Assembly: GCA_910576815.1 (NCBI GenBank)
Contig: CAJTKA010000006.1
Location: forward strand, 62,001-126,000
Direction of reading: 5' to 3'
DNA: 64,000 nucleotides
Source: an uncultured Lachnospiraceae bacterium
Lineage (GTDB): Bacteria; Bacillota; Clostridia; Lachnospirales; Lachnospiraceae
The number at the start of each line of letters is the position of its first letter. Position 1 is the stretch's first letter. This document shows, piece after piece, positions 16,435-24,645 of the stretch. The position numbers were made by a program, and so were the translations under genes. Below the pieces are notes generated by a model. That model was not told the origin of the DNA. It worked only from the letters and a program-made list of their open reading frames with translations, and made no database searches.

Positions 16435-16545
16435 GCACCTTCGGTGCTCCTCGCTGCTCCGCAGCTTCTTTTGCTCATATACGGGCGTTCCCTCAGCCCT
16501 TCAGGTGACCACCAAATTCGTGCAAGCCCGATTTGTCAGTCACCT
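16435..16545 (-). promoter_or_regulatory. Three-hairpin leader before remA
   Basis: In transcript order: a stem GGTGAC/GTCACC type with 7-bp arms at 16503-16509 and 16539-16545, enclosing a smaller AAAT/ATTT pairing; GCTGC-GGA-GCAGC at 16453-16465; and GCACC-GAA-GGTGC at 16435-16447. CACCTTCGGT occurs twice (16436-16445, 16541-16550). None has a T-tract, so they do not look like terminators. Placement between yicC and remA suggests processing or translational control. Confidence 0.55.
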
Positions 16546-16562
16546 TCGGTCTGGCTGAACTG

Positions 16563-17447
16563 TTATTCAATATTTTGTATCTGTTCCCTGATCTTCTCGA
16601 TTTCTGTCTTTAACTCAATGGCGCGATTGGAGATTTCCAAATCCGAGGTCTTGGAAAGGATGGTGTTTGCCTCACGGTTCATCTCCTGCGCCAGGAAATC
16701 AAGTTTGCGTCCGATACCGCCGCCCTCCGTCAGGCAATCCCTGGTGGTCGTGATGTGACTGCGCAGGCGCACCAGTTCCTCATCCACGCAGACCTTGTCC
16801 GCAAAGATCGTCACCTCAGTAAGCAGCCTCGCCTCGTCGATTTGGGTATCCTCTAAAAGTTCCCGCACCTTATCCCGAAGCTTCTGCTTATACTCCTGAA
16901 TGATCTGGGGAGAGCGATGCTCAATAAATTCAACGGAGGCAAGCATCCCGCTCAGCTTCGCAAGCAGGTCGTCCCGGATGTTATCCCCTTCCTTTTCCCT
17001 GGTCTCCACAAAGGATTCCGCCGCACCGTGGACAGCCTTTGCCAGAAACTGCCAAAGCGCCTCCTCATCCACCGTCTGCTCCTCCATCGTCAGCACTTCC
17101 GGGTAGCGGGACAGAGTGGATACCCGCACATCGTTGTCCAGCGAAAAGTCCTCTGACATCTGCCAGAGATACTTCATGTACTCCGCTGCCAGCTCCCTGT
17201 TGTACTTCACGCAGAGGTTTGACTCCGCCGTATCCTCGTAAGTGATAAACACATCCACTTTTCCGCGCTGGATGTACTCTTTCAATTCCCCGCGGATGGC
17301 CGTTTCAAAAAAACTCAGTTTCTTCGGAATCTTGATGCTGATATCCAGATATCTGTGATTGACGGACTTCATCTCCACACTGATCTTGCGTGTGCCATCC
17401 GTCACCTCGCATCTTCCGAATCCGGTCATGCTTCTGATCTTTGTCAT
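16563..17447 (-). CDS. yicC: YicC/YloC family endoribonuclease
   Basis: YicC-family proteins are endoribonucleases involved in RNA turnover. The 294-residue protein starts MTKIRSMTGFGRCE and ends with the conserved block GRKLDFLAQEMNREANTILSKTSDLEISNRAIELKTEIEKIREQIQNIE, the diagnostic DUF1732 C-terminus. Start 17447 follows GGAGG by 6 bases; that Shine-Dalgarno lies in a CTCT-GACAT-GGAG mini-hairpin, and a nine-codon leader frame ends within it. A consensus promoter lies at 17575-17603. First gene of the yicC-remA-gmk-rpoZ-rimO-pgsA-cinA block. Confidence 0.93.
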   Translation of the reverse strand: MTKIRSMTGFGRCEVTDGTRKISVEMKSVNHRYLDISIKIPKKLSFFETAIRGELKEYIQRGKVDVFITYEDTAESNLCVKYNRELAAEYMKYLWQMSEDFSLDNDVRVSTLSRYPEVLTMEEQTVDEEALWQFLAKAVHGAAESFVETREKEGDNIRDDLLAKLSGMLASVEFIEHRSPQIIQEYKQKLRDKVRELLEDTQIDEARLLTEVTIFADKVCVDEELVRLRSHITTTRDCLTEGGGIGRKLDFLAQEMNREANTILSKTSDLEISNRAIELKTEIEKIREQIQNIE

Positions 17448-17460
17448 GATTCCCTCCATG

Positions 17461-17490
17461 TCAGAGCAATTTACTGCAGATGACTCGCAT
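17461..17490 (-). CDS. Possible 9-codon leader ORF of yicC
   Basis: ATG at 17490 with GGAGAG 9 bases upstream opens MRVICSKLL and stops with TGA at 17461-17463. The stop falls in the loop of the mini-hairpin that holds the yicC Shine-Dalgarno, so a ribosome ending here would open it. This arrangement is seen; translation of the leader is inference. Confidence 0.3.
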   Translation of the reverse strand: MRVICSKLL

Positions 17491-17574
17491 GTCTGCTTTC
17501 TCTCCAGAATGGTTTACATTGTCGTTGTTTTCATTCCTTCATCTTACAAAAATGAACTCAAACATACAGATTAT

Positions 17575-17603
17575 ATTATAGAGTAAATGGAAGGATTCGT
17601 CAA
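17575..17603 (-). promoter_or_regulatory. Promoter of yicC operon
   Basis: TTGACG and TATAAT separated by 17 bases on the minus strand, with a leader of about 120 nt to the yicC ATG. Confidence 0.8.
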
Positions 17604-17659
17604 GAAATATGCTTTTTTATAAAAGCTATGCGCCAACATCACAATGAAACAAAAAAAAT

Positions 17660-17688
17660 TTGACAAATATATCGGCCGCCGTTATAAT
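17660..17688 (+). promoter_or_regulatory. Consensus promoter of padR operon
   Basis: TTGACA and TATAAT separated by exactly 17 bases, a full sigma-A consensus. Such a strong promoter normally needs a repressor; an operator follows immediately. Confidence 0.88.
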
Positions 17689-17691
17689 GAC

Positions 17692-17725
17692 TATATCGCC
17701 TCCCGATATAACGTGTGGCGATATA
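17692..17725 (+). promoter_or_regulatory. Candidate PadR operator
   Basis: TATATCGCC at 17692-17700 and its exact inverse GGCGATATA at 17717-17725 flank 16 bases, just downstream of the -10 box. A nested TATATCGG (17668-17676 region) and CCGATATA (17703-17710) pair overlaps it. The placement fits autorepression by the PadR protein encoded next. Confidence 0.7.
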
Positions 17726-17755
17726 TAAGACAAGTAAAACGAAAGGAAAAAACCA

Positions 17756-18094
17756 ATGGCTCATCAGGCAATCACGGAAGCAGTCTATTATATCCTGCTG
17801 TCATTGATGAAACCGCTGCACGGCTACGGTATCATGCAGAATGTGGAGCAGCTGTCAAACGGCAGGGTCAGATTGGCGGCAGGCACTCTCTACGGGGCAA
17901 TCAACACCCTCCTGGAAAAAGGATGGATCACAGCGGCGGGAGCAACTTCTCCTGCGATCGGCCTTTCACAGGATAAGGGAAACCGAAAGAAAGAATATTT
18001 GATCACGGAGCGGGGAAAGGAAATGCTGCAGGCCGAAATCAGCCGTCTGCAGGAACTTTTGGAAAACGGCACCCGTATCATGAAGGAGCTGTAA
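17756..18094 (+). CDS. PadR family transcriptional regulator
   Basis: A winged-helix repressor of the PadR family, typically controlling the operon it heads in response to stress or drugs. The 112-residue protein has the family core AITEAVYYILLSLMKPLHGYGIMQNVEQLSNGRV... and GTLYGAINTLLEKGWI, followed by KKEYLITERGKEML and a C-terminal dimerisation helix. ATG 17756 follows AAAGGAAAA. The 15-base gap to the DUF2812 gene and the shared strong promoter indicate one operon. PadR-DUF2812 pairs are common in Clostridia; the two probably form a regulatory unit at the membrane. Confidence 0.92.
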   Translation: MAHQAITEAVYYILLSLMKPLHGYGIMQNVEQLSNGRVRLAAGTLYGAINTLLEKGWITAAGATSPAIGLSQDKGNRKKEYLITERGKEMLQAEISRLQELLENGTRIMKEL

Positions 18095-18109
18095 TAAAGG
18101 AGGCATGAG

Positions 18110-18652
18110 ATGAGAAAAGTGATTCGCAAAGTTTTTATGGTTTGGGATTTCGATAAGGAAGAAGCCTGGCTCAATGAAATGGCCGCCAAAGGGCTTTCTT
18201 TAGTCAGCGTCGGCTGGTGCCGCTATGAATTTGAGGACAGCGCCCCCGGCGAATATAAGATCCGTCTGGATTTCCTGAAAGACTATTTCAAGAGTGCGGA
18301 AAACGAAAAATATATTGCGTTTCTGGAAGAAACAGGCGCCGAACAGGTGGGAGCCTGGGGCGGCTGGGTCTATTTCCGAAAAAAGGCGGCCGAAGGAGAT
18401 TTTCAGCTGTTTTCAGACAACGATTCCCGCATCAGCTACCTGACGCGGATCATCCGCTTTATCGGAGCACTTTGCGGAATCAATGTATTCGCGGCCGTCT
18501 ACAATCTGTCTCTATTTTTGATGCTTCACCACAATGAAGCCAATCTGATTGGCTTGGTCAACCTTCTGATTGCTGCCGTCTGCGCCCCGGGATTGCTTCG
18601 GAACGTTCGTAAGCGCAAAAAGCTGAGAACGGAACAACAGGTTTTTGAATGA
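18110..18652 (+). CDS. DUF2812 membrane protein paired with PadR
   Basis: Function unknown. The 180-residue protein begins with the DUF2812 block: VWDFDKEEAWLNEMAAKGLSL (about 10-30), CRYEFEDSAPGEYKIRLDF (near 39-57), and GGWVYFRKKA (near 85). Two hydrophobic segments follow (IIRFIGALCGINVFAAVYNLSLFL near 110-133 and NLIGLVNLLIAAVCAPGLL near 142-160). The N-terminal part would face the cytoplasm. GGAGG lies 7 bases before ATG 18110. In related genomes such proteins follow PadR genes, so it may be the controlled product or a co-sensor; this is inference. Confidence 0.82.
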   Translation: MRKVIRKVFMVWDFDKEEAWLNEMAAKGLSLVSVGWCRYEFEDSAPGEYKIRLDFLKDYFKSAENEKYIAFLEETGAEQVGAWGGWVYFRKKAAEGDFQLFSDNDSRISYLTRIIRFIGALCGINVFAAVYNLSLFLMLHHNEANLIGLVNLLIAAVCAPGLLRNVRKRKKLRTEQQVFE

Positions 18653-18698
18653 TCCGTCCGCCATCCGCCGCCCCTTAACTACACGACAGGGGCCGACA

Positions 18699-18727
18699 TT
18701 GAAAAATATGTTTAGATATTGTACAAT
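18699..18727 (+). promoter_or_regulatory. Promoter of rqcH
   Basis: TTGAAA and TACAAT with a 17-base spacer, about 55 bases upstream of the rqcH ATG at 18783. Confidence 0.65.
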
Positions 18728-18782
18728 GTTCGGAAAGAATATTTATCAACTTGGAAAGAACGATAGAAGGACGGGACGCGGT

Positions 18783-20597
18783 ATGGCATTCGACGGTATC
18801 ACCATTGCAAATATCACAAAGGAGCTGCACGATACGCTGCTTGGCGGGCGCATCTACAAAATTGCCCAGCCGGAGAGCGACGAGCTGCTCCTGACCATCA
18901 AGAGCAACGGCAATCAATATCGCCTGTTATTGTCGGCGGACGCCTCTCTCCCGCTGGTCTATCTGACCGAAAAAAATAAACCCAGCCCGCTGACCGCACC
19001 GGGCTTTTGTATGCTGCTTAGAAAGCATCTGCAAAATGCCCGCATCACGGCCATCACCCAGCCGGGCTTAGAGCGCATCATCCATTTTCATTTAGAGCAC
19101 CTGAATGAGTTGGGCGATCTGTGCCAAAAAAAACTGATCGTGGAGGTCATGGGCAAGCACAGCAACATCATCTTCTGCGATGAGAACGACCACATCATTG
19201 ACAGTGTAAAACATATTTCCGCCATGGTCAGCTCCGTGCGGGAAGTGCTGCCGGGGCGTCCTTATTTCATTCCCAAAACGCAGGATAAATACAACCCTTT
19301 GCGCTTTTCAAACCAGTATACACAAGGAGACGCTTCCCTCTTTCTCAAAACCACGGAAGACAGCGTGCCTCTGAGTTATGTAAACCTTTGCGCTCACATG
19401 CGGGAAAAACCCATGCCGCTTTATAAGGCTCTCTATAGCACCTACACGGGCCTCTCTCCCATCATCGCCCAGGAGATCTGCTTCCGCGCGAGCATTGACG
19501 CGGATATGCCTGCCAATGTACTGGAGGAAGCGGCTCTTTCATCCGTATACGAAACGCTGACGGCCATGATGGAGCAGGTCGCAGGCGGAAACTTCTCTCC
19601 CGTCATCGTCTATGACAGGGGAAACCACGCCCGCACGCCGATTGAATTTGCCGCCCTGCCCCTGACCCTCTATGCGGACAAGGAAAGCGAAAGCTTCTTA
19701 TGTATCAGCGAAGTGCTGGAGCGCTACTATGCGGAGAAAAGCACGGTGACCCGCATCCGTCAAAAATCCGTGGATCTGCGTCGGATCGTGCAGACTGCCT
19801 TAGAGCGCAATGTCAAAAAATATGACTTGCAGCTTCGACAGATGAAAGACACGGAAAAGAAGGACAAATACAAGGTATACGGCGAGCTGATCAACACCTA
19901 CGGCTACAACGTGGAGCCGGGGGCAAAATCCATGGAGGCGCTGAACTATTACACAAACGAGACCGTTACCATCCCGCTGGATGACACCCTCACTCCACAG
20001 GAAAACGCGCAGAAATATTTTGATAAGTACGGAAAGTTAAAAAGGACCTACGAAGCCCTTTCAGAATTGACTATTCAGGTCAAAGAAGAAATCGAACACC
20101 TGGAATCCATTCTCACTGCCCTCGATATCGCCATGCAGGAGGAGGATCTAACCCAGATCAAAGAAGAACTGGTAGAAAGCGGATACATCCGCAGAAAAGG
20201 CGGTTCCAAAAAAGCGAAGATCACCAGCCGTCCCTTCCACTATGTCAGCAGCGACGGCTTCCATATCTATGTGGGGAAAAACAATCTGCAAAACGATGAG
20301 CTTACCTTCAAGTTTGCCACCGGAGGTGACTGGTGGTTCCATGCCAAGCAGATGCCTGGCTCCCACGTGATCCTAAAGACCGAGGGCGCCGAAGTGCCGG
20401 ACCGTGCCTTTGAGGAAGCGGCCCGCCTTGCCGCGTACTACTCCAAAGGCCGCGGACAGGATAAGGTAGAGATCGACTACATCCAGAAAAAACAGGTCAA
20501 AAAACCGGCCGGGGCCAAGCCCGGCTTCGTGGTGTACTATACCAATTATTCGATGGCGATCGATACGGATATCAGCGGACTCACACAACTGTCATAG
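18783..20597 (+). CDS. rqcH: RqcH, NFACT ribosome-quality-control protein
   Basis: RqcH binds stalled 50S subunits and recruits tRNA-Ala to add alanine tails to stalled peptides. Starting at MAFDGITIANITKELHDTLLGGRIYKI the protein is 604 residues long. It shows the NFACT-N domain (1-450, with MGKHSNIIFCDE near 130), a coiled-coil middle (AQKYFDKYGKLKRTYEALSELTIQVKEEIEHLE), and the C-terminal NFACT-R domain with VGKNNLQNDELTF and DWWFHAKQMPGSHVIL. The ATG at 18783 was chosen because the family begins here; 46 more open codons upstream overlap the promoter. Its stop overlaps the stop of the convergent flippase gene by a few bases. Confidence 0.93.
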   Translation: MAFDGITIANITKELHDTLLGGRIYKIAQPESDELLLTIKSNGNQYRLLLSADASLPLVYLTEKNKPSPLTAPGFCMLLRKHLQNARITAITQPGLERIIHFHLEHLNELGDLCQKKLIVEVMGKHSNIIFCDENDHIIDSVKHISAMVSSVREVLPGRPYFIPKTQDKYNPLRFSNQYTQGDASLFLKTTEDSVPLSYVNLCAHMREKPMPLYKALYSTYTGLSPIIAQEICFRASIDADMPANVLEEAALSSVYETLTAMMEQVAGGNFSPVIVYDRGNHARTPIEFAALPLTLYADKESESFLCISEVLERYYAEKSTVTRIRQKSVDLRRIVQTALERNVKKYDLQLRQMKDTEKKDKYKVYGELINTYGYNVEPGAKSMEALNYYTNETVTIPLDDTLTPQENAQKYFDKYGKLKRTYEALSELTIQVKEEIEHLESILTALDIAMQEEDLTQIKEELVESGYIRRKGGSKKAKITSRPFHYVSSDGFHIYVGKNNLQNDELTFKFATGGDWWFHAKQMPGSHVILKTEGAEVPDRAFEEAARLAAYYSKGRGQDKVEIDYIQKKQVKKPAGAKPGFVVYYTNYSMAIDTDISGLTQLS

Positions 20598-22313
20598 ATC
20601 CAGATCGTCCAGCAGATCCCTGTTTCTGCTTTTCTTCCTTTTACGCCTTTTTTTCTTTTTCTTACTCGGCGCTTCCCAATCCGATAACAGGTGTAATTTT
20701 TTGGTAATCTGCACCAACACATCGCCCTTGGGGAAATTCCACAGCTCATCCTCCGTCACGCCGCCGATCAGTAAAAGGATCGCTCCATAAACGCAGATTC
20801 CTATGCTGATGGCAAGTAAAAGCACCACCCGACTCACGGGAACAAGCAGCATCAGACCGTGATAAACGCCGAAAACCACCGCGCCCATGATCAGCGCCGC
20901 AAACAGCGGCTTCAAAAACAGTTTCACCACGTCCATGCGGTATTCCAGATGCTTTCTGACTGACAATTGATTTAAGACACACATCACCAGCGAATAGATG
21001 GCGTTAGCCGCCGCCAGCGCATACAGCTCCAGATCCGTGTAGAGAAAAAGCGCGAACAGACCTGCCACCTGGATCACCAACGCGATTACCGCATGGATGA
21101 CCGGCGTATTGACCTTTCCGATTCCCTGTAAGATCGCATTGGTCAGGGTGGATAGGCTGTAGAATATAATGGTTACGGAAAGCGCTGCCAAAAGGCCGGA
21201 TGCCATGTCAAGCGATTCCTTCTGGGGAAAGATAAAGTGCATAATGGGTTTGGGCAGCGCGGCGATCCCCACCGCTGCCGGAATCGCGATCAGCATCGTC
21301 ATCTGAATGGCCCGTGTTACCTGCCTCCTGGTCTGTGCCACCGTCCCTTTCACATAAGAGGCCGCAACGCCGGGGATAATGGCCGAGGACATGGCTGAGG
21401 CAATGGCGATCGGAATATTGACCACCGCCACCGCCAACCCAGAAAAGATTCCATAATGATTGCTCGCCAAAATCGCATCCATCTTTTTATAATCCATCAT
21501 ATAGTAGTAGATGTTCATATTGACTACGGTTGTGCAATTGTAGATGAAAGTGCTGAGGATAAAGGGCGTGACAATGGTAAAGATGACCTTGAAGATCTCC
21601 CCGTAGCTCTCCTCATGCCAGGTCTTGTCCCTCGCCACCCTTCTTCTGATAATATCGCCGTTTAAACGGTACATTCCGAACATAAAAAGGAAACCAATCA
21701 GAACGCCTGCCCCGGTTCCCAACGCCGAACCCGCCGAGCCGTAGATGGCGCGCGTGGTCTCATCCCCATCCGCCGCCAATCCGATCAGCAGCTTTGCCGC
21801 CAGAATACTGACTGCCGCATTTAAAATCTGTTCCAGCACCTGTGAGATTGAGGTGTGCACCATAGAGCCATGCGCCTGAAAAAAACCGCGCAGCACCCCT
21901 AAGAATCCTGAAAAAAAGATGGTCGGTGACAGCACCCGAAGCGCTACCACCGCATTGGTATTCTTCCCCACGAGAAAAGGCGCTCCCACGAATGTCAGTA
22001 TCGAGGCAACGCCGCCCACCACCAGAACATAGAGAAGTGCACAGACAAAAACCCTCTGTGCATTCCGATATTCCTTAAACGCAAGCCGCTGGGCGATCAC
22101 CTTGGAAATCGCCGAGGGGATGCTGTAGGAAGAAATCAATAATATAATTGTATAGATATTGATCGCCGCATTGTAATACCCGTTGCCTTCGATTCCGATA
22201 ATGGAAAGGAGAGGGCTTCTGTATATCAGGCCGATCACTTTGACGAGCATCCCGGCAGCCGCCAGGATGCCCGCCTGAAACACAAACGTGCTTTTCTTAT
22301 TCGGACGTTCCAT
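20592..22313 (-). CDS. MOP-superfamily flippase, SpoVB/MurJ-like
   Basis: A multidrug/oligosaccharidyl-lipid/polysaccharide exporter family protein, probably flipping a lipid-linked cell-wall or spore-cortex precursor. The 573 residues contain about 14 hydrophobic segments; the N-terminus (FVFQAGILAAAGMLVKVIGLIYRSPLLSIIGIEGNGYYNAA) is typical of the SpoVB/YtgP group. The C-terminal tail is strongly basic (KKKKKRRKRKKSRNR). GlgA starts 6 bases after the stop of... the order on this strand is glgA then flippase with a 5-base gap, so they are one operon. Whether it is SpoVB itself or a YtgP/MurJ-type Amj relative cannot be decided. Confidence 0.82.
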   Translation of the reverse strand: MERPNKKSTFVFQAGILAAAGMLVKVIGLIYRSPLLSIIGIEGNGYYNAAINIYTIILLISSYSIPSAISKVIAQRLAFKEYRNAQRVFVCALLYVLVVGGVASILTFVGAPFLVGKNTNAVVALRVLSPTIFFSGFLGVLRGFFQAHGSMVHTSISQVLEQILNAAVSILAAKLLIGLAADGDETTRAIYGSAGSALGTGAGVLIGFLFMFGMYRLNGDIIRRRVARDKTWHEESYGEIFKVIFTIVTPFILSTFIYNCTTVVNMNIYYYMMDYKKMDAILASNHYGIFSGLAVAVVNIPIAIASAMSSAIIPGVAASYVKGTVAQTRRQVTRAIQMTMLIAIPAAVGIAALPKPIMHFIFPQKESLDMASGLLAALSVTIIFYSLSTLTNAILQGIGKVNTPVIHAVIALVIQVAGLFALFLYTDLELYALAAANAIYSLVMCVLNQLSVRKHLEYRMDVVKLFLKPLFAALIMGAVVFGVYHGLMLLVPVSRVVLLLAISIGICVYGAILLLIGGVTEDELWNFPKGDVLVQITKKLHLLSDWEAPSKKKKKRRKRKKSRNRDLLDDLDL

Positions 22314-22318
22314 CTTTC

Positions 22319-23764
22319 CTATCCAATCAGCCAGTCATACATTTCCTGATATTTCTTTGCAGAGACGTGCCACGAAAAGTCCGCCGCCATGCCCCTGTCA
22401 ACGATCTTGTTCCACTCCCGTTTCTTATCATAGTAGATATGTTCCGCGTAACGGATGGTGCCCAGCATCTCATGGGCATTATAATTCGTGAAGGAAAAGC
22501 CCGTACCCGTACCCTCGTATTCATTGTAAGGAGCAACCGTATCTTTCAAGCCGCCTGTCTCACGCACGATCGGCACCGTGCCGTAGCGCAGGGACATAAG
22601 CTGACTCAAACCGCAGGGCTCAAAAAGGGACGGCATCAGGAAGGCGTCGCTCGCCGCATAGATCTTATGGGAGAGCGCATCCGAATAGTAAATGTTCGCC
22701 GATACCTTATGATGGTACTTCCAGTCAAAGTGGCGGAACATGTTCTCGTACTGCTCCTCACCTGTACCCAGCACGACGATCTGTACATTGTCCTGGCACA
22801 ACTCATCCATGATGTAGGCGATCAGGTCGAAGCCTTTTTGTCCCGTTAATCTCGACACGATACCAAGCATCATCGACTTGTCATCCTGGTTCAATCCGAG
22901 CTGTTCCTGCAGCGCGCGCTTGTTCTTTACTTTTTCCTTGCGGAAGTTTGCCGCATTGTACCTGAAATCTATGTGCTTATCCGTCTCCGGATTAAAGTCA
23001 TCATAATCAATGCCGTTTACGATACCGCGCAAATCCCCGGATCTCGCGCACAACAGGCCGTTTAAGCCCTCGCCGTAGAACGCCGTCTTGATTTCCTCCG
23101 CATACGTGTCGCTGACCGTGGTAATCGCATCCGCATAGACCAGACCGCCTTTTAAGAGGTTCGCGTCCTTGTAAGCTTCCAACTTATCCGCCGTAAAGAA
23201 GTACCCCGGCAGACCCGTGATCTCCTTGACTTCCTTTACACTCCACTTGCCCTGGAATTTCAGGTTGTGGATAGTCATAACGGTCTTGATGCCGCGATAG
23301 AACTCACCGCCCTGGAAGCGCTCCTTTAAGTACACGGGGATCAGTCCTGTCTGCCAGTCGTGGCAGTGGATCAGATCCGGTCTGAAATCGATCACCGGCA
23401 GGATGCACAGCGCCGCCTTACAGAAAAAGGCATATTTCTCGATCTCAAACAGCGCGTTGTCGCTGTAAGGCTGAAAACCGTTAAAATAACTCTCATTATC
23501 TATAAAGTAGTACTTCACCCCGTCGACTTCCGCCTCCAGGATGCCCACATATTCTTCTTTCCAATGAAAATCCATGTAAAAATGTGTCTTGTAGGTGAGT
23601 TTATCCTTCATCTCCTGCTTCATACAGGTATACTTCGGCAAAATCACCCGCACATCAAAATACTGCTTGTCGATACACTTGGGCAGGGAGCCGACCACGT
23701 CCGCCAACCCGCCTGTTTTGATAAAAGGTACGCCTTCCGACGCGACAAATAAAATTTTTTTCAT
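22319..23764 (-). CDS. glgA: Glycogen synthase (ADP-glucose)
   Basis: A GT5 enzyme that extends alpha-1,4-glucan from ADP-glucose. The 481-residue protein starts MKKILFVASEGVPFIKTGGLADVVGSLPK with the ADP-glucose-binding KTGGL motif at 16-20, contains HCHDWQTGLIPVYL, SRLTGQKGFDLI and the C-terminal PSLFEPCGLSQLMSLRYGT motif with the catalytic Glu. Length is standard. No other glg genes are adjacent; instead a flippase follows after 5 bases. A related role in starch-like polymer for sporulation energy storage is possible. No strong promoter box pair was found in the 108-base gap upstream. Confidence 0.95.
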   Translation of the reverse strand: MKKILFVASEGVPFIKTGGLADVVGSLPKCIDKQYFDVRVILPKYTCMKQEMKDKLTYKTHFYMDFHWKEEYVGILEAEVDGVKYYFIDNESYFNGFQPYSDNALFEIEKYAFFCKAALCILPVIDFRPDLIHCHDWQTGLIPVYLKERFQGGEFYRGIKTVMTIHNLKFQGKWSVKEVKEITGLPGYFFTADKLEAYKDANLLKGGLVYADAITTVSDTYAEEIKTAFYGEGLNGLLCARSGDLRGIVNGIDYDDFNPETDKHIDFRYNAANFRKEKVKNKRALQEQLGLNQDDKSMMLGIVSRLTGQKGFDLIAYIMDELCQDNVQIVVLGTGEEQYENMFRHFDWKYHHKVSANIYYSDALSHKIYAASDAFLMPSLFEPCGLSQLMSLRYGTVPIVRETGGLKDTVAPYNEYEGTGTGFSFTNYNAHEMLGTIRYAEHIYYDKKREWNKIVDRGMAADFSWHVSAKKYQEMYDWLIG

Positions 23765-23872
23765 GACAACCCTCCAACTGTAGCTTGCTATTCTTGATTC
23801 CGGCAGTCCTTAAGAACTCCTAAACAACAGTATACAATATTTCGGGTGGCAATAAAAGGATTATTTTGAAAA

Positions 23873-24412
23873 TTAACGTCGGTACTGTAATCTGATCTTG
23901 TCCGCGATCAGTGCGATAAACTCCGAATTGGTCGGCTTTCCTTTGCCCGTGTTGATCGTATAGCCGAAAAGCGCATCCAGCGTCTCCATCCTGCCCCTGG
24001 ACCAGGCGACCTCGATGGCATGACGGATCGCCCGCTCCACACGGCTGGGCGTGGTCTGATACTTCTTGGCAATGGTGGGATAAAGGATCTTCGTGATCGA
24101 CCCTAACATCTCCACATCCTCCACCGACATCATGATCGCTTCCCGCAGATACTGATAGCCCTTGATGTGGGCAGGCACGCCGATCTCGTGGATCATGTCC
24201 GTTACATCCTTCTCCAGATCCCGATTCTCCCGCTTTTCGTCCATGACCAACATCTCCGACGCATCGATCTTATGTACAGACGGCTCCTGCGACATCTCCC
24301 CTGAGGGAACTGTAATCAGGATCCGAAACTCCCTGTTCGCGTTGATCAGATCGTCCAGAATCTGATTGAACTGCTCTTTATCCCGTCTGGACGTCACATG
24401 TAATGTCTCCAT
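23873..24412 (-). CDS. Spo0A-like DNA-binding protein lacking receiver domain
   Basis: The last 110 residues match the Spo0A effector domain closely: IHEIGVPAHIKGYQYLREAI, LYPTIAKKYQTTPSRVERAIRHAIEVAWSRG, and GKPTNSEFIALIADKIRLQ. The first 65-70 residues replace the usual 120-residue phospho-receiver: METLHVTSRRDKEQFNQIL, then a segment FRILITVPSG and a charged linker, with no aspartate pocket. At 179-180 residues it is well short of Spo0A (about 265). ATG 24412 follows GGAGG in a mini-hairpin of the repeated leader; in-frame codons upstream to 24505 are leader sequence. It could bind Spo0A boxes without phosphorylation control, as competitor or partner. A separate full-length spo0A is expected elsewhere. 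Confidence 0.85.
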   Translation of the reverse strand: METLHVTSRRDKEQFNQILDDLINANREFRILITVPSGEMSQEPSVHKIDASEMLVMDEKRENRDLEKDVTDMIHEIGVPAHIKGYQYLREAIMMSVEDVEMLGSITKILYPTIAKKYQTTPSRVERAIRHAIEVAWSRGRMETLDALFGYTINTGKGKPTNSEFIALIADKIRLQYRR

Positions 24413-24555
24413 TCTTCTCCTCCATGCCGGAGCATTTTTTTGCGAAGGCCGCGAAGCAAATATCAGATTTGCCTCTGCGATTCCGAGTTTGTGGCTCCGA
24501 CGCAAACTCGCGATTAAAAAATCAGCACATCAGTGTGATTTTTTAATCATGTCCT
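24413..24555 (-). promoter_or_regulatory. Structured repeated 5' leader, copy 2
   Basis: Homologous to 4659-4800 and in the same position before a start codon. Hairpins in transcript order: 24512-24548 (arms GATTAAAAAATCA and TGATTTTTTAATC), 24485-24509 (arms GAGTTTG and CAAACTC, loop TGGCTCCGACG), 24456-24472 (GCAAAT/ATTTGC), then the mini-hairpin 24420-24432 holding the Shine-Dalgarno. GGAGGA also precedes the first hairpin at 24552-24557. Conserved loops plus paired changes in the stems relative to copy 1 argue for selection on RNA structure or a palindromic element. Confidence 0.75.
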
Positions 24556-24576
24556 CCTTTATTCCCTTTTTTTACA

Positions 24577-24605
24577 ATTATAATACGAGGAGAATGGCAT
24601 GGAAA
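24577..24605 (-). promoter_or_regulatory. Promoter of Spo0A-like gene
   Basis: TTTCCA and TATAAT with a 17-base spacer on the minus strand. The transcript would start near 24570 and carry the hairpin leader, about 158 nt before the ATG. Confidence 0.6.
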
Positions 24606-24645
24606 CTGTAAGGCATCGCATTACACTTTGCCCTGCGGATACGAT

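Larger units (their letters stand above)
17448..17755. other. Divergent regulatory region yicC / padR
   Basis: This 308-base gap holds the yicC leader with its short open frame, the yicC promoter (17575-17603), and on the other strand the padR promoter and operator (17660-17725). A short GCTTTT-TTAT-AAAAGC dyad near 17609-17625 lies between them. No further gene is seen. Confidence 0.7.
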
